This document shows, piece after piece, positions 27,801-37,400 of a DNA stretch of 64,000 nucleotides. The DNA comes from Campylobacterota bacterium (lineage in GTDB: Bacteria > Campylobacterota > Campylobacteria > Campylobacterales > Nitratiruptoraceae), in the NCBI GenBank assembly GCA_013153715.1, contig JAADDW010000014.1, positions 62,001 through 126,000 on the forward strand, read 5' to 3'. Numbering within the stretch: the first letter of the stretch is position 1; each line of letters begins with the position of its first letter. The position numbers and the translations under genes were made by a program. The notes beneath the pieces were generated by a model, which was not told the DNA's origin, ran no database searches, and saw nothing but the letters and a program-made list of their open reading frames with translations.

Positions 27801-28820
27801 TCACACAATCCAGCCCCCTCCAAGAACCCTCTCTCCCTGATAGAAGACGCAGGCCTGTCCCCGGGCCACTCCGTAGACCGGCTCCAATACCTGGACGACG
27901 GCCACATCCCCATCTATCCGGACGGTGGCCGGGACCTTGTGGGTTCGGTACCGGATCTTCACCTCACACTCCAGCTTCTCCTCCTCCACGAACATATTCA
28001 ACCCCTTCAGAAGGATACGGCGCCGCTCCAACTGCTCTTTGGGACCGACAACAATCCTATTGAGCTGGGGGATAATATCCAGGACATAGTGGGGATGGCG
28101 GGCCTTGAAGACCCGGAACCCCTTTCGCTTCCCGATGGTGTAGTGCATATATCCCTTGTGCTCCCCGATGACCCGTCCCCGGGTATCGACCACCTCTCCG
28201 GGCATATCTACATCGGTATGCTCCCTGAGCAGATCGATGTAACTATGCTCCACGAAGCAGATCTCGCTGGACTCCTTCTGCTGGGCTATGGAACGGAGGA
28301 GCTCTATCTCCATGGCCTCCCTCTTGATCTCCTCCTTGAGCCGTTCCCCCAGGGGGAAGAGGATGCGGGGGAGGAATTGGGGCTTTAGATTGAAGAGGAA
28401 GTAGCTCTGATCCTTCCCCTTGTCCCGGGCCTCGTAGAGGAAGGTTCCATCTGTTCGGGCGTAGTGGCCGGTAGCGACCCTCTCTATCCCCAGCTGGTCG
28501 GCGAAGTTGATGAGCTCATTGAATTTCATAACCCGATTACAGAGGGCGCAGGGGTTGGGGGTCGATCCCCCGATATACCCCTCCACAAAGGGGCGGTAAA
28601 CCCGTTCCCTGAACTCCTGGGTCCGATCCAGGACATGGTAGGGGATCTGGAGGTAGCGGGCAACCTTCTCTATATTCTCAATATTCCTCCTGTGGTACTC
28701 CTCGTTGGGGTGGAACTTCATATAGACCCCGACAATATCGTACCCTTCCTCTTTCAAGAGTTTGGCGGTATAACTGCTGTCCACACCTCCACTCAGAGCC
28801 ACCAAGACCCTCTCACCCAC
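27801..28820 (-). CDS. mnmA: tRNA-specific 2-thiouridylase MnmA
   Basis: A 339-residue PP-loop enzyme that thiolates U34 of tRNA for Lys, Glu and Gln. LVALSGGVDSSYTAKLL near the N-terminus, the cysteine loop PNPCALCNRVMKF and the second catalytic Cys in SSEICFVE are all present. GTG at 28820 is preferred because AAAGGGGG stands about five bases upstream and the protein then starts with the PP-loop strand; an in-frame TTG at 28844 lies within flhG. Two of its substrates, tRNA-Lys and tRNA-Glu, are encoded at 50651-50812. Confidence 0.96.
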   Translation of the reverse strand: MGERVLVALSGGVDSSYTAKLLKEEGYDIVGVYMKFHPNEEYHRRNIENIEKVARYLQIPYHVLDRTQEFRERVYRPFVEGYIGGSTPNPCALCNRVMKFNELINFADQLGIERVATGHYARTDGTFLYEARDKGKDQSYFLFNLKPQFLPRILFPLGERLKEEIKREAMEIELLRSIAQQKESSEICFVEHSYIDLLREHTDVDMPGEVVDTRGRVIGEHKGYMHYTIGKRKGFRVFKARHPHYVLDIIPQLNRIVVGPKEQLERRRILLKGLNMFVEEEKLECEVKIRYRTHKVPATVRIDGDVAVVQVLEPVYGVARGQACVFYQGERVLGGGWIV

Positions 28821-28830
28821 AGGGCCCCCT

Positions 28831-29634
28831 TTAGTTGGAGTCAAAGAGCCGTTTGAAGAATACCGCCATAGTCGGAGTATCCTTGATATGCTGGCCGTCT
28901 TTGGTGAGGTTGTTGGTCAATTTCTTCACAATATTGGCTATCTGGATGGCGGGAATGGAACTCTTGAAATCCCGAACCACCAGCTTCCGCTGTCTCGTCG
29001 CATCCTCTATTGTCCTGTTCCGTTCAACCGTTCCGAGAAAGTCGATATGGATATTTTTCAGATGTTTTTCGGCCACCTTGATGATCTTCTTGGCCACCTC
29101 CTCCCCATCCTTCTCACTCTTGGCCTGGTTGACAATGATATAGATCTCCTCCTGGAGTTTGGCACTATACTTGATGAGTGTGTAGGCGTCCATAATGGCC
29201 AGGGGATCGGGCATGGTGACAATAATTGTATCGGTGGCCGCCTCCACAAAGGTCCTCACATTCTGGTCGATCCCGGCCCCCGTATCGATAATGAGAAAGT
29301 CGAGATCGGTGAACTCCTCCATCCCCTTGTAGAACTGCTCCCGTATCTGGCTGTTCTTGTAGGAGAGAATCTCCTCGCTGTTCTCCCCCGGAATAAAGAG
29401 GAAATTGTTGTTAATCTCTATCACTATATCCCTGAATTCCGCATCTCCCTTGAGAACATCGAGAATGGTCTTCTCCGGTTTCACCCCGAGGATAATATCC
29501 TGATTTGCCAGACCTATATCCGCATCGAAGAGGGCTATCTTGTACCCGTAGATAGAGAGCAGATAGCTGATATTTGCGGCTAGTGTACTCTTGCCCACGC
29601 CACCTTTACCACTGGTAATCGTAATAAATCTCAT
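28831..29634 (-). CDS. flhG: FlhG/MinD-type ParA-like ATPase without adjacent flhF
   Basis: A 267-residue MinD/FlhG (YlxH) family ATPase: deviant Walker A TSGKGGVGKSTLA, FDADIGLANQD, and IDTGAGIDQNV. In motile Campylobacterota it sits directly behind flhF and controls flagellar number and cell division. Here its ATG overlaps the folK stop (ATGA at 29631-29634) and no flhF remains between. It also precedes mnmA and not the usual fliA/flagellar genes. It may therefore serve division-site placement. Assignment to FlhG and not MinD rests mainly on neighbouring genes. Confidence 0.82.
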   Translation of the reverse strand: MRFITITSGKGGVGKSTLAANISYLLSIYGYKIALFDADIGLANQDIILGVKPEKTILDVLKGDAEFRDIVIEINNNFLFIPGENSEEILSYKNSQIREQFYKGMEEFTDLDFLIIDTGAGIDQNVRTFVEAATDTIIVTMPDPLAIMDAYTLIKYSAKLQEEIYIIVNQAKSEKDGEEVAKKIIKVAEKHLKNIHIDFLGTVERNRTIEDATRQRKLVVRDFKSSIPAIQIANIVKKLTNNLTKDGQHIKDTPTMAVFFKRLFDSN

Positions 29635-30116
29635 CTAACCTCTCCCATATATCTTAATGGAATTATAACAGACTCTCGCTCCATCCAGTAACGATGGGGG
29701 ATTATCAAATCGTCGCTCTGTACTCTCCGATCCTCAAAGAAGATAATATCGAGATCAAGTGTACGGGGAGCATTGGGAAAGCTCCTTCTCCGTCCGAAGC
29801 GGCGCTCGGTCCTCAGCAGAAAGTGGAGTAGCTCTCTCGGCGAGAGTTTGGTGCAGAGAAAGAGAATGGCATTGAAGAAGTCCGGCTGATCAGGATAGCC
29901 AAAGGGTGGATTTTTCAGTATGGGGGAGGTAGCTACCAGACCTACCCTCCGATTGGCCGCCAACATGAGAGCCAATTTACGAAAAACCATAGTAACATCT
30001 CCTATGTTCCCCCCAACTCCAACCACCGCAAAAGCACCTCCTCTACATCTCCCAAAGAGGCGGGGAAAGGTTGGAAAGAAATAGAGTACCAACGAGGAAG
30101 AGAGCCGCTCTTTCAT
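29631..30116 (-). CDS. folK: 2-amino-4-hydroxy-6-hydroxymethyldihydropteridine pyrophosphokinase
   Basis: A 161-residue HPPK that transfers pyrophosphate in folate synthesis. The core motifs are GVGGNIGDV, QPDFFNAI and APRTLDLDIIFF (metal-binding Asp pair). It has an N-terminal extension of about 30 residues, rich in hydrophobic and aromatic residues, before the first strand. Overlaps with both neighbours (ATGA at 30113-30116 and 29631-29634) show tight coupling. Confidence 0.92.
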   Translation of the reverse strand: MKERLSSSLVLYFFPTFPRLFGRCRGGAFAVVGVGGNIGDVTMVFRKLALMLAANRRVGLVATSPILKNPPFGYPDQPDFFNAILFLCTKLSPRELLHFLLRTERRFGRRRSFPNAPRTLDLDIIFFEDRRVQSDDLIIPHRYWMERESVIIPLRYMGEVR

Positions 30117-31135
30117 GGTAGTAGCTCTGCCCGGCCAGAATCCATATAGACCATATCCTCGATACGAATTCCGAAGGCCCCGGGAATGTAGATACCCGGT
30201 TCTATGGTGAAGACCATCCCATCTTCAATGATCTGTCGGTTCCGAGAGTTAATAAAGGGCATCTCGTGAATATCGAGACCGACTCCATGTCCCAGGGAGT
30301 GGACAAACCGCCCCCGGAACTCGCTCCTTTCCACAATATCCCGGGCAAGGGCGTCGATCTCCCGGGCCTCCATACCGCTCCGCGCCCCTTCGATGGCGGC
30401 CTCCTGGGCCCTCCGCACCACATCGTAGGCCCTCTGGATGAGGGGATCGGAAAAGGATTGATCTTTACCCCAGTGGAACCCCTCTCCGAAAAGGGCCGTT
30501 CTGGTCCTATCGGAACAGTACCTCTCATAGCGGATTCCGCCGTCGAAGAGAATCAGATCTCCCCGGGAGAGCTTGAGAGAGGAAGGATGGGCGTGGGGTT
30601 TGGCGGCATTCCCGTTGAGGGCCACTATAGGTTCGAAGCTGAGGTCGTAGAGCCCCCTTCGGGTCAGAAACTCCTGGGCCGCAAATCTCAGCTCCCGTTC
30701 GCTCTTCCCCTCCCCCTCCTGAACCAGATACTCTCCAAACCGGTGGAAAGCCTCCCTATTGAGCTGGGCCGACCGGCGGATCAACTCTATCTCTTCCGGG
30801 CTCTTGATGGCCCGTCTCTTCCACGAGAGGTCGGGGGAGGGGTGGAACTGGGTCGTCACCCCCTTCCGCAACCCCGTCAGACTCTTACAATCAAACTCCT
30901 TGGGGTCATAGGCGATCTTCGGAACCCGCAACCTCCGCAGAATCCTTCGGGCCTGAGCCACGAGATCCCTTGCCTCCACCACTTCGGCCCCCTTGACATG
31001 CTCCTTGGCCTCAGTGGTATACCGGGCATCGGTAATAAAGAACGACTCCCCCCCTACGGCTATAAAGATGGCGTTGTCACAGCTGAAACCGCACTCGTAA
31101 TAGATGGCATTCTCATCTTTGAGGATATAGTCCAC
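30113..31135 (-). CDS. M24-family Xaa-Pro aminopeptidase/prolidase
   Basis: A 340-residue pita-bread metallopeptidase that cleaves N-terminal Xaa-Pro bonds. An N-terminal creatinase-like domain precedes the catalytic domain, which shows the five metal ligands: Asp in LILFDGGIRYE, Asp in CSDRTRT, His in LGHGVGLDIHE, Glu in FTIEPGIY and Glu in IRIEDMVY. Located between aroQ and folK as in relatives, where it is annotated pepQ or pepP. Peptide size preference cannot be told here. Confidence 0.92.
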   Translation of the reverse strand: MDYILKDENAIYYECGFSCDNAIFIAVGGESFFITDARYTTEAKEHVKGAEVVEARDLVAQARRILRRLRVPKIAYDPKEFDCKSLTGLRKGVTTQFHPSPDLSWKRRAIKSPEEIELIRRSAQLNREAFHRFGEYLVQEGEGKSERELRFAAQEFLTRRGLYDLSFEPIVALNGNAAKPHAHPSSLKLSRGDLILFDGGIRYERYCSDRTRTALFGEGFHWGKDQSFSDPLIQRAYDVVRRAQEAAIEGARSGMEAREIDALARDIVERSEFRGRFVHSLGHGVGLDIHEMPFINSRNRQIIEDGMVFTIEPGIYIPGAFGIRIEDMVYMDSGRAELLP

Positions 31136-31141
31136 TCTTTC

Positions 31142-31627
31142 CTAACCTTGCCGACCCTGTTGCTGGGTTTGTTGCTGGGCTTTGATGGCCTCAATCTCAT
31201 TGAAGATCTGCCGCATGGCCACCATGGCCAGATGGTAGCTGAAGGGGCCAAAGCCTGTAATGACACCTGCACAGACAGGGGCGATGAGACTCTTCTGACG
31301 GAACTCCTCCCTCCTGTAGATATTGCTGATGTGGACCTCTATCGTCGGAAGCTGGACGGCCGCAATGGCGTCCCTGATGGCTATCGATGTATGGGTGAGG
31401 GCCGCCGCATTAATAATAATTCCATCTGAGTCTCCCAAACACTCCTGGATCTTGTCTACAATCTCCCCCTCAAAGTTGCTCTGGAAAAACTCGATCTCCA
31501 TATTGTTGGCGTCGGCAAAGGCCTTCATCTGGGTATGGATCTCCTCCAACTTCATGGGGCCGTAGATCTGCTGTTCCCTGATACCCAACATGTTGAGGTT
31601 GGGTCCCTGAATGACCATAACTTTCAT
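31142..31627 (-). CDS. aroQ: 3-dehydroquinate dehydratase, type II
   Basis: A 161-residue dodecameric dehydratase of the shikimate pathway. [35 protein letters not shown] and [15 protein letters not shown] carry the conserved Asn, Tyr, His and Arg. The C-terminal end is Gln-rich ([10 protein letters not shown]). It is the first gene of the minus-strand aroQ-peptidase-folK-flhG-mnmA series. Confidence 0.97.
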   Translation of the reverse strand: MKVMVIQGPNLNMLGIREQQIYGPMKLEEIHTQMKAFADANNMEIEFFQSNFEGEIVDKIQECLGDSDGIIINAAALTHTSIAIRDAIAAVQLPTIEVHISNIYRREEFRQKSLIAPVCAGVITGFGPFSYHLAMVAMRQIFNEIEAIKAQQQTQQQGRQG

Positions 31628-31661
31628 AAGCCTCCCTTTTATGTTGTGATTTTAAGGTATG

Positions 31662-31667
31662 ATTATA
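31662..31667 (-). promoter_or_regulatory. Putative -10 box for the aroQ operon
   Basis: TATAAT in the context AATTGCTATAATC on the minus strand, 35 bases before aroQ. It is divergent from the promoter at 31740-31745, with a T/A-rich stretch shared between them. Confidence 0.6.
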
Positions 31668-31739
31668 GCAATTTTTTACAAATTTTTTCACCTTTTCCCC
31701 CTTTTGGAGGAGGAGAACCGACCTCTTCCTTTCTTGTGA

Positions 31740-31745
31740 TATAAT
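31740..31745 (+). promoter_or_regulatory. Putative -10 box for the aminofutalosine deaminase leader
   Basis: TATAAT in the context TTGTGATATAATCC, nearly identical to the atp operon box at 10305. The expected start of transcription is about 31752, giving a leader of about 180 bases before the gene at 31931. Confidence 0.6.
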
Positions 31746-31752
31746 CCCCCTA

Positions 31753-31930
31753 TGGAAGCGACAGGGATCCAGAGAGACCTCCATCAGCTGGACGGCCACA
31801 GAGCCTCCCTCCACGCCGTCTCCGTGAGACGGAGCACCGCCTGCAACACCACAACCCCGACTCCCCAAGGGGGATCGGGTTACCGACCTCTGCGACCCTT
31901 CAGGTCCGGAGCAGTCGATAAAGGGGAGAG
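31753..31930 (+). promoter_or_regulatory. Structured leader RNA with possible ribosome-binding-site sequestration
   Basis: This GC-rich leader can form several hairpins: TCCAG/CTGGA (31768-31792); GACGGC/GCCGTC (31791-31796 with 31815-31820), which competes with CCGTCTC/GAGACGG (31816-31832); a ~9-bp stem CCCGA..CCCC/GGGG..TCGGG (31856-31879); and a three-part stem CGA-CTGC-GACC / GGTC-GCAG-TCG (31884-31917). CTCCCC at 31861-31866 is complementary to GGGGAG in the ribosome-binding site (31923-31928). Mutually exclusive pairings suggest a translational switch. I match it to no known riboswitch. An open frame of 60 codons (31752-31934) also spans it. Confidence 0.5.
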
Positions 31931-33148
31931 ATGAAGATTATCAGAGTTCCATACATTCTCACACCCGACCGGGTCCTCCTGGACCATGAGATCTGTTTCC
32001 AGGAGAGGATTATCGGAATAGGGAAAGAGCTCTCCAGAGAGTATCCCGAGGCTGAGGTTATCAGTTGGGAGGGGAAAGTCCTCCTCCCTGGCTTCTGCAA
32101 CCCCCATATCCACCTGGAGTTCAGCGCCAACAGGGCGACCCTCAGCTATGGAGAGTTCCTCCCCTGGCTGGAGAGTGTCATCGAGTACAGGGAGGAGCTC
32201 ATTCCCCGGTGTGATGAGGAGTGTATCCGAAGGGCGATAGAGGAGGTGATCGGAAGCGGAACCACCACCATTGGAGCTATCAGTAGCTACGGCCACGACC
32301 TGGAGCCCCTCGTCCGCTCCCCCCTCAATGTCCTCTACTTCAGCGAGCTCATCGGATCCAATCCCGCCGCCGCAGATCCCCTCTTCGCCGACTTCATTGA
32401 GCGCTACTACCGGGCCCAGAAGTATGAGAGCCAGCGGTTCAGAAACGGCATAGGGATCCACTCTCCCTATGCGGTCCACCATGTCCTGGCCAAGAAGGCC
32501 CTGGAGATAGCCAGGAGGGAGGGGGTTCCCGTCACGACCCACTTCATGGAGAGTCGGGCTGAGAGGGAGTGGATCGATGGAGATAGGGGCCCCTTCCGCT
32601 CCTTCTTCCAGAAATTTCTGGGACAGAGCCGGGCTGTCAATAGGAGCAGAGAGTTTCTGGAGCTCTTCCACGGACTCCGAACCCTCTTTGTCCACGCCAT
32701 CTGGTCTACCGACGAAGAGCTGGAACTCATGGCCCAGGGAGAGAGCCAGATCGTCCACTGCCCCATCTCCAACAGACTCCTCGGCAATGGGGTCCTAGAC
32801 CTCAAAAGGCTCAGGGACCATGGGTTGGACTACATGGTGGCTACAGATGGATTGAGCTCCAACTACTCCCTCAACCTCTACGAAGATCTCCGGGCCGCCC
32901 TCTTCCTCCACCCAGAGGAGAATGCGGTTCAGCTGGCCCGGGACCTCATTGTCAGAGCCACCCGATCGGCCAGCTGGCTAGGATTTGAGAGCGGATCCCT
33001 GGAGGTCGGATATATGGCCGACTTCCAGATAGTCTCCCTCCCCCCCGATCTCAGAGGGGTAGAGGAGATCTATCTCCATACCATTCTCCACACGAAGAGA
33101 CCGGAAGCAATCTACCTGAAAGGGGTCAGATATGGCGAACGGAAATAA
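31931..33148 (+). CDS. mqnX: Aminodeoxyfutalosine deaminase (amidohydrolase family)
   Basis: A 405-residue metal-dependent hydrolase. Metal-binding residues: NPHIHLEFSAN (HxH), HFMES, HAIWS and ATDGLSSN (Asp). It resembles the Campylobacterota aminofutalosine deaminase of the futalosine menaquinone pathway, converting 6-amino-6-deoxyfutalosine to futalosine or acting on a related aminofutalosine; a general cytosine/guanine deaminase-like role is the alternative. ATG at 31931 follows AAAGGGGAG. The 3' end overlaps sppA by 17 bases. Presence of mtnN and ubiE in the window supports menaquinone work. Confidence 0.8.
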   Translation: MKIIRVPYILTPDRVLLDHEICFQERIIGIGKELSREYPEAEVISWEGKVLLPGFCNPHIHLEFSANRATLSYGEFLPWLESVIEYREELIPRCDEECIRRAIEEVIGSGTTTIGAISSYGHDLEPLVRSPLNVLYFSELIGSNPAAADPLFADFIERYYRAQKYESQRFRNGIGIHSPYAVHHVLAKKALEIARREGVPVTTHFMESRAEREWIDGDRGPFRSFFQKFLGQSRAVNRSREFLELFHGLRTLFVHAIWSTDEELELMAQGESQIVHCPISNRLLGNGVLDLKRLRDHGLDYMVATDGLSSNYSLNLYEDLRAALFLHPEENAVQLARDLIVRATRSASWLGFESGSLEVGYMADFQIVSLPPDLRGVEEIYLHTILHTKRPEAIYLKGVRYGERK

Positions 33149-34049
33149 CGGAGGGGAGAAGGGAGGAAAGAGGGGAGGAGTTCGGGAGTTCCTCTCCACC
33201 CTCTTCTTCCCCCTCACATCGACACTAGACTTTCTCCAGAGCTACTTCAAGGGAATTCTCATCTTCCTCCTCCTCCTCTTCCTCATCTCTACAATCCCCC
33301 AGGGGGGTATTGGAGAACCCAACCTCATCACAGTCACACTGAGGGGGGCCATTATCGACAGCGCCAAGGTCCTCAAAGAGATTGAGGAGGCTGAGAAACC
33401 CCGTTACAAAGGGGTCCTCTTCGTCATCGACTCCCCCGGAGGAGCTGTGGCCCCCTCCATCGAGATCAGCCGGGCCATCAAGAGGCTCCGGAGGAAGAAG
33501 CCAGTCGTCGTCTATGCCGCCGGGACCCTGGCCAGCGGGAGCTACTACAGCGCCATCTGGAGCAATGAGATTGTAGCCAATCCGGGGGCCATCGTCGGCT
33601 CCATCGGGGTCATCTTCGAGAGCCCCATCATCGAGGATCTCCTCAAGAAGATCGGCGTAGAACCCCAGGTGGTCAAGGCGGGAAAATATAAGGAGGTCGG
33701 CACCCCTTTCCGCCGCTGGAAACCCTATGAGGTCGCCGAGATCAAAAAGGTGATCGAAGATACCTATGAGATGTTTGTCCGAGAGGTCTGCCAGGCCAGA
33801 AAGTTGGATTGTAGAGATCGGGAACGCTTCGCCGAGGCCCACATCTTTACGGCCCGCCAAGCCAAGGAGGTGGGACTCATCGACAGAGTGGGGACAATCG
33901 ATCTGGCCAAGAAGGAGGTCATTCGGCTCTCCAAGGTGAAGAGACCGGTCTGGAAGAAGCCTACCAAATTTGAAGAGCTCATCAAGGAGCTCTCCAACCA
34001 GACAGCCTCCCTCCTGGCATCACTCCTCCTTGGGGGGAAACTCTGGTAA
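33132..34049 (+). CDS. sppA: Signal peptide peptidase SppA (short form)
   Basis: A 305-residue membrane protease that degrades cleaved signal peptides. One N-terminal membrane helix (about 38-58, KGILIFLLLLFLISTIP) precedes an S49 domain: VIDSPGGAVAPSIEI, catalytic Ser in TLASGSYYSA and catalytic Lys in VVKAGKYKEVGTPFR. Its length fits the short, single-domain SppA. The start overlaps the deaminase gene; its end overlaps the convergent cyclotransferase gene by 30 bases. Confidence 0.93.
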   Translation: MANGNNGGEKGGKRGGVREFLSTLFFPLTSTLDFLQSYFKGILIFLLLLFLISTIPQGGIGEPNLITVTLRGAIIDSAKVLKEIEEAEKPRYKGVLFVIDSPGGAVAPSIEISRAIKRLRRKKPVVVYAAGTLASGSYYSAIWSNEIVANPGAIVGSIGVIFESPIIEDLLKKIGVEPQVVKAGKYKEVGTPFRRWKPYEVAEIKKVIEDTYEMFVREVCQARKLDCRDRERFAEAHIFTARQAKEVGLIDRVGTIDLAKKEVIRLSKVKRPVWKKPTKFEELIKELSNQTASLLASLLLGGKLW

Positions 34050-34397
34050 AAAGGGAAACTGGCGGTAGGGAATGGAGTGGGCGAGGAAGTAGGCGAAGGC
34101 CTCCTCCACCCGTCCCTCCCCATCGACCACCTCAATAACCTCCCTCCTGTAGTAGCGGGGCACCTCTTCGAGGCGGTCCACCATCTTCAGAGTCGGGAGA
34201 TCGACCTCATAGAGCTCCCCCGCCACATGTTCCCCCTCTCCAGGGGCATCGATGAGGTAGGGGTACCACCTCTTGGGGGCCACGAGGGGGTAGCGTTCTC
34301 GGGTCCACCTCTTCCCGAGGTAGCGGGCCTTGGAGAGGAGGGAGTGGTTGGCCAGCCCCCGCTTTAGAGTTCCGTAAACAAAGAGTTTGTACCTCAT
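34020..34397 (-). CDS. Gamma-glutamylcyclotransferase (AIG2-like) family protein
   Basis: A 125-residue GGCT-fold protein. YKLFVYGTLKRGLANH holds the substrate-binding YGTL loop and the conserved Glu lies in DRLEEVPRYYRRE. Family members cyclise gamma-glutamyl amines or peptides to 5-oxoproline, but many bacterial ones have unknown substrates. It overlaps the 3' end of sppA on the opposite strand. 51 bases separate it from the upstream GGDEF/EAL gene. Confidence 0.85.
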   Translation of the reverse strand: MRYKLFVYGTLKRGLANHSLLSKARYLGKRWTRERYPLVAPKRWYPYLIDAPGEGEHVAGELYEVDLPTLKMVDRLEEVPRYYRREVIEVVDGEGRVEEAFAYFLAHSIPYRQFPFLPEFPPKEE

Positions 34398-34448
34398 CGA
34401 ACCTCTCCTTCTCCAGGGAGCTCCGATCGGGCCCCTTCCACCAGAGCT

Positions 34449-37400
34449 CTAGGCTGTCAGGCGGCCCTGCTTCTCCTCATACTCTACCAGCTTCATCACC
34501 TCCTCCTCCGAGACAGGGCGGCTGAAGTAGTAGCCCTGGTAGTACTGGAACCCCATCTCCTTGAGGAGATCGAGAATTCTGCTGTTCTCAACCCCCTCGG
34601 CAATACACCGCATGTCGAAGATGTTGGCCGTTTCGAGAATGAGCCGGACTATCTCCTGCTTCCGCTTCTCGAAGATATTGAGGATGAAGCTCTTGTCAAT
34701 CTTCAATGTCTCCACATCCAGCTGTTCCAGATAGCTGAGGGAGGAGTAACCGATCCCGAAGTCGTCGATACTGAAGGTGAGGCCCAACTTCTTGAGCTCT
34801 GCGATAATCTCCTTGGTCTTGTCCAAATCCTTGACCAGGGCATCCTCCACAATCTCAAACTCCAGAAAGGGGGTCTCGCTCTTCCACGGAGCCAAGATCT
34901 CCTTGGTATGGGAGAGGAAGTTGTTGTTATTGAACTGATCGGCGGAGATGTTGATACTGATGGGGTAGCGGTACTCCAACTTCTTGATCATCTTGCAGGC
35001 CTCTTTGACAACGAAGCAACCAATATCGAAGATGAGTCGGCTCCCTTTGGCGGCAAAGAGGAAGCGGTCCGGACCGACGATCCCCTTGGTGGGATGGTTC
35101 CAGCGGAGGAGCCCCTCGAAACCGATAATGGCATTGTCTCTGATCCGAACCTTGGGCTGATAGACGAGGAAGAGCTCCCCCTGCTCCAGGGCCTGCTCCA
35201 GATCGTTTTTCACAATGAGGTACTCTTTGGAGGCGTGGTCCAGCTTGTCGTCGAAGAAGACAAACTGGTTCTTCCCGTTCCGCTTGGCGTAGTACATGGC
35301 TATATCGGCATTGGTGATCACCTCCTTGGCCTCCGTCTCCCTGTGGGGGAAGAGGTATATCCCGATGGAGAGGGAGATATTGAAGACTCGATCCTCCACG
35401 GTAATCGGTTCGGCAAAGGCGTCTAGAATCCTCTTGGCCAGCTGGTTAGCCTTCTCAAAGGCCCTCTCCCTATCTTTGCCGAGGGAGGGGACCAGGAGGG
35501 CGAACTCATCTCCCCCCAGTCGGGCCAGTATATCCCCCTCCCCGGCCAGCTCCCTGAGCCGCTGGGAGAAGGCGATCAGAACCTGATCTCCCACATCGTG
35601 GCCGTAGGTGTCATTGATATATTTGAAATCGTCCATATCGATGTAGAAAAGGGCTCCGAACTCCCCACTCTTCTTGACCCGCTTGTAGAGCTCCTCCAGC
35701 TCCTCGACAAACCGTTTCCTGTTGAAAAATTCGGTGAGGAGATCGTGGTTGGCACTGAACTCTATACTGTCCTGGGCCTCCTTCAGTTCGGTAATATCGA
35801 AGAAGTGGGCGATATAGTTGGTGATGTTCCCCTGGCTATCCTTTATAGCACTGATGGAGAGGAGCTCAGGATAGATGGTCCCATCTTTCCGTTTGTTGTA
35901 GATCTCCCCCTTCCAGTACCCCTGTTCCTTGATGGTCTCCCACATCTTCTGGTAGAACTCTTTGTCGTGGCGCCCCGATTTGAGGATATTGGGGTTCCGC
36001 CCTACCACCTCATCTTCCCGATACCCTGTGATCCTCTCAAAGGCCTTGTTCACCTTGATAATCTTCCCACTGCTGTCGGTGATGGTGATGGCTTCGTGGG
36101 CGTCGAAGGCCCTGCTGAGGACCTCCAGATCGCTCCTGAGACTCTGTTCCTCCCGTTTCGATACCAGATAGCGGTAGGTGAAGAGGAAGTACTCATCCAT
36201 CTTGGTGGCTATATCGAGGATGAGCTTTTCCGAAGTGGAGCGGGATTTGAGGAAGAGGGCCGTAATGTAGAGGAGCCGATCTCCATCGAAGATGGGGAGG
36301 AGGAGTACCTTCTTGGGGGGCTTCCCGGGGAGATTGAGGGTGGTGTACCGCCTCTTCTTCTTGACCTTGGCCAACCCCTTCTCAATGGTGTGGAGAATCT
36401 CCTCCCTGATCTGCTGGAGGGAGATCCCCTCGGCGACGACAGGCTCATTTCGATCGTTAACCAGAAAGAGGTAGTCGAAAAAGCCGGTCTTGTAGAGGTA
36501 GATGGCGTAGATATTGACCAAGGCATTGATATTCTCGGCAAAGAAGATCTGTTCCGAGAACTGGGAGAGGGTCTTGTAGAAGACCTTCTCATACTCCAAT
36601 TTGTAGAGGAGCCGATCGATCTTGACGAAGAGCTCCTTGATCATCTTCATCAACCCCCCAAGGGCGACGAGGGAGCCGAGCCAGAGGATGAGGCTGAGAA
36701 CCAGCTGTCGGGTAGCCTCCTCCCGGAGTCTCTTTTTCAGATGGACCAACTTCTTGAGGAGACCATTCTCCACCCTGTAGATCGAATTGATATATTTGGT
36801 GGCCAGGAGCCACCAGCGGCTCCGGGGAATGAAGTTGAACCGCTCCCGATAGATGATCTCCCGCTTCACCTTGTCGAAGGCCTCCTCTACCTCCTTGGGG
36901 ACAACCTTGTTGTAGAGAAGGATCGTAGGGGGAGGAGCATGTTTGAGGAACCGCTTCTTACTCTCCTCATACTCGATCTCCAACTTCTTCAACTCCATGA
37001 GGACCCTCTCCCGATCCCGTTGGAGACTGATGAGGTAGGTGATGAGAGCCCTCTCCTTCCCCGCACTCTCGGCCAGCTCCAAAAGGGCGTTGAAGGAGAC
37101 AATAGTGGCAAAAAATTGGTCGTTGATATACTCCCGCTCCAGGGAGAGACTACTCTCTATCAGTTTGCGGATAATGTCGCTGTAGTACCGATAGATCCTG
37201 TACCACCGCTCCTCGTCATTGAACTCCTTCCTTATCGTCGGCAGTTCCCGGAGCTGGCGGAGTATCTCCTTGACAAGTTGGGAATCGAAGAGGGGACCCA
37301 CCTTGACAATGATGGCCTCATACCTCTTGATCGCCCCATCGCTCAGCTCCCGCTGGCTGATGAGGGCCCTCTGGAAGCCGGGATCCCCCAGGGTGGCCAC

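Noticed and set aside
31880-31920. Resemblance to SRP RNA (CAGGTCCGGA...GCAG) and to the c-di-GMP-I riboswitch end (CGGGTTACCG)
   Set aside because: The SRP tetraloop region GGAAGGA is missing, and the GEMM core elements (GCAAAGCC and GGUAGC) are absent. Short matches only.
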